Source of the DNA: a virus
Direction: 5' to 3' (one strand)
IMG/VR virus record: IMGVR_UViG_3300002514_000053
Coordinates: 1-44,010 of that record
DNA length: 44,010 nucleotides
The notes under the pieces were generated by a model. That model was not told the DNA's origin and did not search any database. It was given only the letters and a program-made list of their open reading frames with translations. The position numbers and the translations under genes are program-made. This document shows positions 1 through 8,200 of this stretch, piece after piece (position 1 is the stretch's first letter; every line of letters begins with the position of its first letter).

Positions 1-3
1 TTT

Positions 4-350
4 TGGTGGAGGTGTCGGGAGTCGAACCCGAGTCCTAAATATTTCCAATATAACGTCATTCACAAGGTTAGTCAGTTTGCGAACTCTGACAAACTCACAC
101 CGCGCACTATCAAGTTTGTCCTATGGGTCCTACTTGAAAAAACCACTTGACCGTCTACCCTCCGAAGAGGACCATCAACGGAACAGTCTTTGGATAACAA
201 GGCTCTCATTATTCCCCGTGATTATGCCGCTAGGGCGTAATCAAAAGTAACGTTATCGTTAGCAATTAAAGTTTTGAATGTTTTTACTGTGCCACTCACA
301 CACCCTTGCACGTTATATTTTTAATACTCAGTCGATACCAGTTCACCCCC
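4..350 (-). ncRNA. ssrA: tmRNA (ssrA), one-piece, tag ANDNVTFDYALAA
   Basis: Transfer-messenger RNA that rescues stalled ribosomes and adds a degradation tag. Read on the minus strand it begins GGGGGTGAACTGG and ends CTCCCGACACCTCCACCA. The 5' GGGGGTG pairs with CACCTCC over 7 bp and includes a G-U at the third pair, the alanine identity element. The T arm is TCGGG-TTCGACT-CCCGA and CCA is encoded (4-6). A 10-bp P2 helix joins 310-319 with 47-56 and extends by a further AT-rich helix. A UUCG-capped hairpin lies at 159-170 and a pseudoknot is readable at 71-94. The resume codon GCT is at 261-263 and the tag stop TAA at 222-224. The 5' and 3' halves are in normal order, so this is not the two-piece form known from alphaproteobacteria and some cyanobacteria. 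The 5' end overlaps the primase stop codon, and a shared transcript with primase is likely. Recognition is firm; activity is inferred. Confidence 0.95.
222..263 (-). other. tmRNA tag reading frame
   Basis: Fourteen codons from GCT to TAA encode A-N-D-N-V-T-F-D-Y-A-L-A-A. The AND start and the YALAA end match the general bacterial tag pattern; the C-terminal ALAA is the type recognised by ClpXP in well-studied bacteria. The middle NVTFD makes the tag 13 residues, longer than the 10-11 of many bacteria. An A-rich stretch precedes the resume codon, as is usual. Confidence 0.93.
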
Positions 351-1287
351 GTAAGTTAATTATTTCATCTATTAAATAGTCATAAGATTTTATAAATTTT
401 GCTTCTTTCTTGCGCTTTAGAAAGGCTGCATTAGACATGCCTCCTACATCTTCATAAGGAGAAATATCAATCTGATGTATTTCTATATCATATTCTAATA
501 GAGACTTAATTATTTTTAAAGCTTTTGTCTGCGCATCTAAATCCAAAGCAATATAAATTGGTGTGTCATTTTTAGCAATCTCTTGAAATAATTTTGAATC
601 TTCCCTCAAAGTAGATCCCAATAATGGAACGGCGTTTTCTCCTGCCTTAATGGCATCGAACACACCCTCGACCAAAATCATATCCTCATCAAAATCTAGA
701 TATAACTCATTGAAAATAATGTCTTTTGATACTTTCGGATTTTGATATTTCTTCCAATCTCCTGAATAACTTCTTGCTATGAAATAATTTGCTTTTCCCG
801 TCATTCCGAATGAGGGAATAATGATACGTCCTTCATATTCTCCATCCAAACAATAACCCATTTTCCATTTAATAATGTCTCGCTTTGTATAGCCTCGACT
901 TTCCAAATAATTTAGAGGGTAGAGAGAGGTCTTAGGAAGCTTTCTGTTGGCAAGAGATATGAACTCTTTTGGTAACTCAAGTACTTGTTCTGGTTCTATT
1001 TCTTCTTTCCCAAACAAAGCTTCAGATAACGACTTTGTTTCAATCTCCTGTGTAAGTGACGCCCACTCTCTTCGTTGCTCAAATGTTCCATAACGACGAA
1101 TAAGTCGATAAATGGAACGACCAGCATATTCACAAACCCAACATTTAAATACATCTTTATCAATATTAATTGAAAGCTTGTTTTTATGATGTTGACACTT
1201 GGGGCATTCAAATAGAAGCTCATTACCAGAACGATGAGAATAACCTAAAGCACTACTTAAAATCTTTAGCTTTTTTCCACTTGACAT
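343..1287 (-). CDS. DNA primase, CHC2 zinc finger plus TOPRIM
   Basis: Primase that lays RNA primers at the replication fork. The N-terminus (about residues 25-55) has a zinc finger with cysteines C28, C31, C49 and C52 (CPKC and CWVC), as in DnaG/T7-type CHC2 domains. The TOPRIM domain follows (about 200-275), with E207 in ILVEGVFDA and the DxD pair D249/D251 in IALDLDA, the metal-binding residues of the family. At 314 residues it is shorter than bacterial DnaG and has no fused helicase; a separate helicase is presumably elsewhere in the genome. The start overlaps the end of the RuvC-like gene by 22 bases, so the two are probably translated together. The UGA stop (343-345) lies in the acceptor stem of the tmRNA. 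Confident of family. Confidence 0.93.
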   Translation of the reverse strand: MSSGKKLKILSSALGYSHRSGNELLFECPKCQHHKNKLSINIDKDVFKCWVCEYAGRSIYRLIRRYGTFEQRREWASLTQEIETKSLSEALFGKEEIEPEQVLELPKEFISLANRKLPKTSLYPLNYLESRGYTKRDIIKWKMGYCLDGEYEGRIIIPSFGMTGKANYFIARSYSGDWKKYQNPKVSKDIIFNELYLDFDEDMILVEGVFDAIKAGENAVPLLGSTLREDSKLFQEIAKNDTPIYIALDLDAQTKALKIIKSLLEYDIEIHQIDISPYEDVGGMSNAAFLKRKKEAKFIKSYDYLIDEIINLRG

Positions 1288-1787
1288 AAATACCCTGCAT
1301 TTGCGATAACCCAGCTATCTGCTTTGTCGAAGCATTCAGGGCGCGGATTACCGTGCTTGGTATATACTATATCAACATCTGGCACATTGTCAAGCACAAA
1401 TTTTATAACTTCTTGCTTTGCTTTGGTACCTTTCGGAATTTTAATCCCACATTTCTTGCGAGCAGATGTTGCAGCAATATATTCAGGCTCAATATTAAAA
1501 AAACTATAACACATCCAAGAAACAACGCCATTAAATTTAGAGAGTGTTGAAAGAGTCTTGGCAGAGGAAAAACCGGAGCGAAATGATTGGAGTGATTGTT
1601 CGATATAGATATGCGTTAACTTGTATTTATATACCATATCCTCAAGCTTTCCATGTATGACGCAGGCTTTTTTGAAAAAGTTCTTATATTTTCTAGTATC
1701 CCAAGCCTCATTATAAATTATATTACCATCATTATCAATAATGGTCGCACCTGTTATGCTGGTGCTTATATCTAAGCCTAGAATCAT
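1266..1787 (-). CDS. RuvC-like Holliday junction resolvase / RNase H-fold nuclease
   Basis: Likely structure-specific endonuclease that resolves branched DNA before packaging. The first strand carries ILGLDIST with the catalytic Asp, the middle carries IYIEQS with the catalytic Glu, and the end carries FDKADSWVIA with the last acidic residues, the order seen in RuvC. I chose the ATG at 1785-1787 (173 residues). The reading frame stays open to a TTG at 1811, but that would add eight residues before the first beta strand and overlap the upstream stop. No strong ribosome binding site is visible at either. The gene lies between virion genes and primase and overlaps primase by 22 bases. Phage RuvC-like resolvases of this length are known; exact substrate is inferred. 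Confidence 0.85.
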   Translation of the reverse strand: MILGLDISTSITGATIIDNDGNIIYNEAWDTRKYKNFFKKACVIHGKLEDMVYKYKLTHIYIEQSLQSFRSGFSSAKTLSTLSKFNGVVSWMCYSFFNIEPEYIAATSARKKCGIKIPKGTKAKQEVIKFVLDNVPDVDIVYTKHGNPRPECFDKADSWVIANAGYLCQVEKS

Positions 1788-1800
1788 AACAAATATTCTA

Positions 1801-3012
1801 TCATATATCAAGCTTAAGTTTAAAAGTTAAATCTCGATTCTCTGTTTTCTTTACGGGACGTGCAAGATTAGCAATTCCAATTAAATTATCATTATCATCA
1901 TAGATGCCTATTTTTGTTATAAAAGTTTGTTTCTTAAAAGGTTCACCATAACACTGAAATGATGAAGAAACGGTATTTTTAACTTTATTATTTTCAACCT
2001 CATAAAATTGTGTGGAAGACGTTACATATTGGTGATGTTTGGCATCCACAACACCAGCGGACGAACTAGTATTGAACTCAATATAAGTAGGATTGTGACT
2101 ATAGTTAAGTTCACCAGCTGGAGCGTGGCACATCATTGTCATGACAGATGTATTTTGAGAACCACTAAAATTGATTGAATAAGAAGATGATGGTGTTGAA
2201 TCTGTTGAACGGCCAAAAGCATCCCATTGTGTCGGAATTGGAGAACCATCTTCAATATAATCTTCTTCGTGTGCTGAGAGGGGCCACGAGCCTGTCAACA
2301 ACATTATTCCTTCTGGATATAACACAACACCACCGACCTTACCGTCATTGGTAGAAAGAGCACCCGATACTTGGTATAGGGCACCATCTCTATCTTTATC
2401 AACTAACTGTCCTATCGATGAACCTGATACAAAAAATTCTAATTTAACAGTCCCCTTTTTAATTTTAGACCCATAAAATATCGAAGGAATATTCAGCAAC
2501 GTCATGCTTTGGTTGTTTTTGTCCCAATGAAAATCACCATAAGATGCAGAATAAGCATAATGAGGTGTCAAATATACTTTATCATTAAGTATATTTTTAA
2601 GTGCTTGGAGCTGTAAAGTGCCGGTAAGATTAGCTTGATCTGTCAACCCCCATCCAGGAAAAGAGGTAGTAATGCTAGCTGTCATGGGATACGAACCATT
2701 AATTTCCGTACCATAATCGTCTTTCATATAATCCGTAAATTGCTGCTCTACGGGAGTATCACTAGTATAATCATATTTAAAAGAAGTCAACGTCGAATCT
2801 TTCAGCATAAAAGGATAAATTAAATTATCCGGTGCCCGATTGACATTCAATTCATATAGATTAGCATATCCCGTGGGATTATTGGAATTGACTAAGGTTT
2901 GATCTTGATTTTGATAATATACTTTGGTACCATATATATAAAAACTTACTTCCGGATAAGTGGTTATGGTGTTTCGAAATAAATCATTTTTACCAAATTT
3001 ATAATACGGCAT
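1801..3012 (-). CDS. Virion structural protein, paralogue of the next gene upstream (403 aa)
   Basis: Probably a tail or baseplate-associated structural protein. It is rich in Ser, Thr, Gly and Asn with many short beta-type stretches, typical of phage fibre and decoration proteins. From about residue 180 on it resembles the 356-residue product of the upstream gene: KKGTVKLEFFVSG against KKGSVNIELGVTG, VGGVVLYPEGIMLLTGS against KGGVVFYQAGIAAITAS, GELNYSHNPTY against NEFNYSSNPTY, and the ending KIGIYDDNDNLIGIANLARP against TVGLYSAKNELLAVAKVSEP. The N-terminal halves are different, which suggests a common C-terminal module with divergent N-terminal parts. No enzyme motif seen. The start is 10 bases from the upstream stop. 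Confidence 0.8.
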   Translation of the reverse strand: MPYYKFGKNDLFRNTITTYPEVSFYIYGTKVYYQNQDQTLVNSNNPTGYANLYELNVNRAPDNLIYPFMLKDSTLTSFKYDYTSDTPVEQQFTDYMKDDYGTEINGSYPMTASITTSFPGWGLTDQANLTGTLQLQALKNILNDKVYLTPHYAYSASYGDFHWDKNNQSMTLLNIPSIFYGSKIKKGTVKLEFFVSGSSIGQLVDKDRDGALYQVSGALSTNDGKVGGVVLYPEGIMLLTGSWPLSAHEEDYIEDGSPIPTQWDAFGRSTDSTPSSSYSINFSGSQNTSVMTMMCHAPAGELNYSHNPTYIEFNTSSSAGVVDAKHHQYVTSSTQFYEVENNKVKNTVSSSFQCYGEPFKKQTFITKIGIYDDNDNLIGIANLARPVKKTENRDLTFKLKLDI

Positions 3013-3022
3013 TCCATAACAC

Positions 3023-4093
3023 CTAGTAGTCCAATCGTACTCTTAAAGTTAACTCTGTATCAGGGCTCTTCTTCAAAGGTTCGGAAACTTTAGCAACGGC
3101 TAAAAGTTCATTCTTTGCCGAATACAAACCAACTGTAGTCATATAACTAACCGGTAGATCATTTGCAACATCTTTAACGACAATCTGGCTGGCAGATGTA
3201 TAAGTAGGATTGGAACTATAGTTAAATTCATTATTGTTAAGACGACAAAAATAAACAGTTGAGTTTAGTTCAGTGGTATTAGTATATTGAATATTATAAA
3301 TTCGGTGTCGTATTTCATTACAAATTGCGAGAGTACTCGAACCGGTCAATATAGCATCGATAGTTGAACCAGTAAAGTTCATCTCTGCGCTAGAGGAGAG
3401 AAGTGAACCAAATACAGAAGCCGTAATTGCTGCAATACCTGCTTGATAAAATACCACTCCACCTTTTGCATCACCATCAGATCCGCTCAAAGGTTCCCCA
3501 GCGGTATTTGTACAATAAAGGGTACCATATTGACCAATCGCACCATTAACAAAATATCCATTGGAACCCAATTTATCGGTTAACTTAATTCGATCAAGAA
3601 ATGGAGTAGCGTATGCCCCAGTAACACCTAATTCAATATTAACAGATCCTTTTTTAATTTCATCCTTGGTCAATAATCTAGCAAAATTAACAAAAATAAC
3701 CTCATTCATTTTGTTAGCAGAATCTACCAAAATTCCATCGCTATCAAATCTTTCAATATTGCTGTTTACATCATAGCCCATCAAGACCTGTGCCATTTGA
3801 TTATACATGTTAATTTTGTTTTTTCTATCTGTATTGTTTTGTGGGGTTGAGCCCGATAAGCTAGAAGTTGAATGATAACCAGCAGTTAAATCAAATATAT
3901 GATTGGCTGATGAACTCAAATAAGGATAATCGTACACAGATTGAAACATTCCATGAGAATAATTCTTAATATTATCACCAGAAGAATAAGTTCCTGAAAC
4001 TAATGAACCGGTAATTGGAATCGATTCATATAGAAGCGATCTGACGGTTGTTTTATCTCCGGGAAGAAGTGCTTTAAAAAAATCTTTTGCCAT
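3023..4093 (-). CDS. Virion structural protein, paralogue of the next gene downstream (356 aa)
   Basis: Structural protein of the same family as the 403-residue product that follows. The shared C-terminal module covers roughly residues 160-356 and ends in LTLRVRLDY (the paralogue ends in LTFKLKLDI). The N-terminus, MAKDFFKALLPGDKTTVRSLL, is more compact than that of the paralogue and could hold the attachment to the particle. A ribosome binding site AGGAT lies a few bases before the ATG. No catalytic motif is seen. The tandem arrangement points to a duplication followed by divergence. Role in the tail or baseplate is inferred from position in the virion gene run. Confidence 0.8.
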   Translation of the reverse strand: MAKDFFKALLPGDKTTVRSLLYESIPITGSLVSGTYSSGDNIKNYSHGMFQSVYDYPYLSSSANHIFDLTAGYHSTSSLSGSTPQNNTDRKNKINMYNQMAQVLMGYDVNSNIERFDSDGILVDSANKMNEVIFVNFARLLTKDEIKKGSVNIELGVTGAYATPFLDRIKLTDKLGSNGYFVNGAIGQYGTLYCTNTAGEPLSGSDGDAKGGVVFYQAGIAAITASVFGSLLSSSAEMNFTGSTIDAILTGSSTLAICNEIRHRIYNIQYTNTTELNSTVYFCRLNNNEFNYSSNPTYTSASQIVVKDVANDLPVSYMTTVGLYSAKNELLAVAKVSEPLKKSPDTELTLRVRLDY

Positions 4094-4107
4094 TTTATAA
4101 TCCTATT

Positions 4108-5100
4108 TTAAACTTTCTTGATATATCTAATGGGTATATCCAAGCGATACCCAGTTGTAACGCCTGTTACCCTAGCAATTGAATCAATAATCTTGAATGT
4201 AAACGCGCTATAGTCCTCGCCGCTTAATGATAAATCAGTTTTTGTACTACCTAATTTATCAAAAAGTGTAGTGGAGGTTGCTATATTAGTTGATGCTCGA
4301 ATTGCAAACATTAGGCGTGTGCCAAGAGGACCCAAAATAGCAGACTTTGTTGCTGTTGGATTTTGAGTAGAAGCAGGAGCAATCTTCGTCACATATTGCG
4401 AACCATGAACATAATAATTTGCAATTCTATCATCATCAACAAAATTTACCGGTGCTAGTGTTTGGGTAGTCTTAGACGGAGCTGTCTGAAGTTGTCCTAA
4501 CCTATCATCTAATTGGATAAGGTATTGAGTTTCTGTTAAATCAGCATCCAATGGAGTACTTTGTGGAATTTTAATCGTATCCAACCCTTGATCAATGACA
4601 ATCATCGAGGTATTTTTAGGAGCATCAGTAGTACCATCACCGCGTATAACGCCGGGACGGATGTAAAGCTGACGAACACTAGTATTTGTTGCAGAAGCTG
4701 CTGCTAATGTTTTTGAGGTATCTAAATCAGCAGTTACATATATTACATTATCGGTACTCAAAACGGCACTTGTCGAAGTAACCAATTTGCTATTAACAGT
4801 ACCATTAACTAATTTTAAAATTGGTAAAAATAGAAGATCATTTCTAGCAATCGTAACTAATTTGGATCTAATTTGTGCACCGTTATCAGTAAAAGCTTCC
4901 AGAACAGGTGTCTTGAGAATATCTATATCTCTTAGAGAGGTTACTTTACTAAGATCATATTTGCCATAATCAATTTCATCGTCGCCTACAGTGAACTTTG
5001 CAATCCTAAAAGAACCGTCACCTCTTGCCATCCTTTCGCGTCCTAAATCAGTCAGAACGGCGTCTAAAATTATATCGCCGGAATTATCTAAAAAACCCAT
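4108..5100 (-). CDS. Virion structural protein with an N-terminal 'LTxxG...GDDE..Y' module (330 aa)
   Basis: Likely baseplate or tail structural protein. The first 50 residues hold VLTDLGRERMARGDGSFRIA followed by a conserved-looking GDDEIDYGKYD. A similar arrangement opens the 418-residue protein encoded at 12776-14032, so the two probably share an N-terminal domain that docks on the same structure. The rest is Thr/Ser/Ala-rich beta-type sequence ending in a basic LDIPIRYIKKV. A ribosome binding site GGAG lies 7 bases before the ATG, and the largest gap of the window (5101-5208) precedes it, so this gene may begin a separate transcript or follow an RNA processing point. No enzyme motif. Confidence 0.78.
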   Translation of the reverse strand: MGFLDNSGDIILDAVLTDLGRERMARGDGSFRIAKFTVGDDEIDYGKYDLSKVTSLRDIDILKTPVLEAFTDNGAQIRSKLVTIARNDLLFLPILKLVNGTVNSKLVTSTSAVLSTDNVIYVTADLDTSKTLAAASATNTSVRQLYIRPGVIRGDGTTDAPKNTSMIVIDQGLDTIKIPQSTPLDADLTETQYLIQLDDRLGQLQTAPSKTTQTLAPVNFVDDDRIANYYVHGSQYVTKIAPASTQNPTATKSAILGPLGTRLMFAIRASTNIATSTTLFDKLGSTKTDLSLSGEDYSAFTFKIIDSIARVTGVTTGYRLDIPIRYIKKV

Positions 5101-5208
5101 TTGAGTACTCCATTATGTACAGATTTTAATATAAATAGTGTTTACTATTTAAATAGTTACAAGTTACATTTGTTTTGTTTGGTATGTTGGATGTAAAAAA
5201 TTTGTCGG
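5101..5208. other. Longest intergenic gap, with AT-rich hairpin
   Basis: This 108-base stretch separates the 1402- and 330-residue genes. It holds an 8-bp inverted repeat, TAAATAGT-GTTT-ACTATTTA at 5132-5151, and an overlapping perfect palindrome ACTATTTAAATAGT, so two alternative foldings are possible. No run of U follows on the minus strand, so it is not a standard terminator. I see no clear -35/-10 pair and no exact TATAAATA late-promoter octamer. The ribosome binding site of the next gene (GGAG, 5108-5111) lies at its end. Confidence 0.6.
5132..5151. repeat. Inverted repeat, 8-bp arms with 4-base loop
   Basis: Arms 5132-5139 and 5144-5151 are perfect complements around a 4-base loop. The stem is all A/T except for one G-C pair, so it is weak as RNA. 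It could be a processing site, a weak attenuator or a protein-binding palindrome. In an AT-rich genome chance is also possible. Confidence 0.5.
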
Positions 5209-8200
5209 TCAATCGTTTGAGTCCCCCGGTACCGGAACAAATATCTTCGGCGTGGCTTGTAATAATTTCGCGGTGGCAGAGGCTTCGGGAGTATAGTCGG
5301 TCATAACTCCGGTGATTTTTTTGCATTCGGCTGGATCAAGCGTTTTAGTATTATCAACATATGCTGGCTTCTGGACTCCCAATATAATATCTACTTTTTT
5401 GCCGGTATGTTTGGACTTGATTCTTATTCTAAAACGACCGTGGCTTCCGTAAGATACTGCTCCCTCAGTAGTATAGGGCGTTGTCCACATGGAGGATTTT
5501 TTAATCCCCAACATGGTATTTAAATAAGTAATGCCGGGATAATCGAGGGGAGTTTCACCTTGGGTACCCAGTAAAAAATCTTTAATAGAATGATAAGCAG
5601 CATTGCCAGTTGAATCATCCCAATAATCAAGTCCCCCATTTGTTGCAGTGTTGATATCCACAACGGTTTGTTCCAACGTTGGTCTTATCATTAGGTATTT
5701 TTTAAATGATTTTGTGGGAATGTGATCTTTTATCCGTTGTTGAGTTTTGAAATATTCTTTTGGCTGGACTTCCATGTCTAGATAAACATTATCTCTACTT
5801 TTAATCAATTTAACACGGTATACATCAGTGGGATTGGACCAGCCACGGTGGTACCCGGCGAAAGAACCGGCTGGGAACAACGACGCGTCGTTGCTTGGTG
5901 AATAGACAGGTGCGTCCAGTGCTCTGAAGATATAATAATAGTTAATATTTGGCTTAACATCATCGACAAGAATAGTCTCACAACTACGATCTAAAGTAAC
6001 TTTTCTGGCTAAAGCAGGATTACCAAAATCAAAATAATTACGTGGACCAAATGGCATATCTTCTTCTGAAATCCTATAAATCTCAAAATGGGTAACATCG
6101 TTATATTCACTCTTAAACAGAATTTTAGCGGGGGCCAAAGAAGTCTTATTGGGGTCGATAAGCCATGCAGTTGAATCTACATCGTGGGAATATTGAGCAT
6201 CCTGATATACAGTATTTTGTTCGTTGCGAGTCACACCTTGTGGCCAATCGTAATATTCGTCTGCAGCTGCTTGCAAAGCAATATATAATTTATTTGGTAC
6301 AGCCCGATAAGGAACAATATTTACACCAGGAGTAACTGGAGGAGCATCAATAATGGTTACGGCGTGTTCTGCAGCTGGCGGTGGTGGAGGCTCTTGCGGA
6401 AGCTCTTCAGCGATTTCGGGATCGGGGGAGGGTGGCGGCGGGGTGTCGTCGCCTGTGGGGGCAGCGCCTCCCACAGCGGACCCAAGTCTAACCGGAATTC
6501 TTGCTAATTTCTGGGAAGGAATTAAATGTACATCCAGTCGAATCTCTGCATTGCCTTTGGTATAATAAACCCAGTCTTCCTTCGCCTCACCCGTTGGAGA
6601 CGTGATTCCTCTTTGAGTTCCAGTAGCGCCGGGGCGGGCTTCACACCCTTCATCCATCTCATCAGTACAAACTCCCCCGCCTTCAGTATCACCTTCCACT
6701 CCACCAATCGTCTTGTCGGCATTTTTATCATAGAGTTGATGCTTGTCGCTCCAATCAAAATTTATATCTGAGATTTCATAATAATATCTATTACCTAGCA
6801 CAAATTGATATGCAAAAATTTCATAAACATATGTATGTCCTGGTAATACTTGTGTATCGATAAAATTAATTTCATTCTGTGTAGAAGGCGAAGAAGCATC
6901 GGGATCTGTTGTTATTGGAAGAAGAAAATTTTGTAGATGAATTTTCTGACCACTGACTGTCTTAAATTTCTTAATTTCATAATAAACTATCTCAGAGTAA
7001 CACATATTTCCATGCACTATGTCAGTAAAATTCCTCATCTTCAATGCATTTAATCCAGACAATCCTGATTGATAGGCTTCAGAATCGCCCGTTGAGTATA
7101 GATATAGCATTGCTTCGCCACCACTAACTGAATATATGTAAGTAGATAGATCTAAGCTAGGATGAGCATCGGGAAGATCTGCATTAAAATAATCAACATT
7201 ATACATGACCATCCAAAAATCTTGATAAGCCTGGACTTGAATTTTTTCGTTTATATATTGAGTAAAAGGTAGGGAAATTACAGGAGTGGTGGAGTCCCAG
7301 TTATTTGGCGTAGTATTGAAGGAATCGCCATCACTATAATTCTCAAACGCAGATTTATTAGCGGTGACGCTCTGTCCGCCCCACGTAGAGTTCGCGTTGA
7401 TTTTCTTATGAGAATTAATCACAAATGCTTCTGTATAATGGGTATCTTGAAGTAAATTTGAAAACTCACTCTTATAATTTCCTACTGGGGTGGTGATATT
7501 GATTTGTACATAATTCGGAAAATATTCCTTAAGTTCATTAATATCAGATTTATTTCTTAAAGCCTCTGGAGATAAAGTAATTACTTTATTCTTCTTGGCT
7601 GCCATGGCCAATTCAGCATCACCAATAACATTATCAAAATCACCATTAAAAGTATTCGCCCATTGTTCGAAATATGTGTTAAGCCCGCTGGGAGCATTAT
7701 CGTCAGCAATAGGAGATGGAAGTGTCGACCCCATGGTGGATCTTAATAAATTGTCTATATTGTTATCCAATGTTGAGTGTATAAATTCAATTTTCCTATA
7801 TTGAATAACTGAGTCTGGCAAGTAGGGTGTCGATGACTCCTCTACTATAAAGTGAAAATTAGGCATATATAGTTCAAATGGAATATCAGTATTTGGGCTA
7901 GTTGTATATTTACCATATATGCCAAGAATCATAGCAGTCCAATCGTTTAAAACAGGCATGCCCCCAATATTCTTATTCGTAGTCGTAGAAATATTATAAA
8001 TTGCTTGCGTCTCGATAGCATCTTCAGAAGTAGTATCTAATATAACATCTAAGGGACTGAAATAATGATCTACATAAGAAACTTTATAAGGATCATTTGT
8101 GGGATTATTTACTGTATCTAAATTAAAACCCAACTTTTGTGGCGTAAATTGAGTAAAAGCATCGGTATTCGGAGCTAGGTTGGGGACGATTGCTATGTCA

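Noticed and set aside
1624-1631. TATAAATA on the minus strand, an exact T4 late-promoter octamer
   Set aside because: It lies inside the RuvC-like coding sequence, and several such octamers are expected by chance in a 44-kb AT-rich window. No transcript evidence.
1788-1811. TTG start extending the RuvC-like protein by eight residues
   Set aside because: The ATG at 1787 leads directly into the first strand of the fold, and the extension overlaps the preceding stop.
5126-5326. 66-residue minus-strand frame running from the end of the 1402-residue gene into the gap
   Set aside because: Most of it is a shadow of the larger gene in another frame; its codons look random, and no ribosome binding site was noticed.
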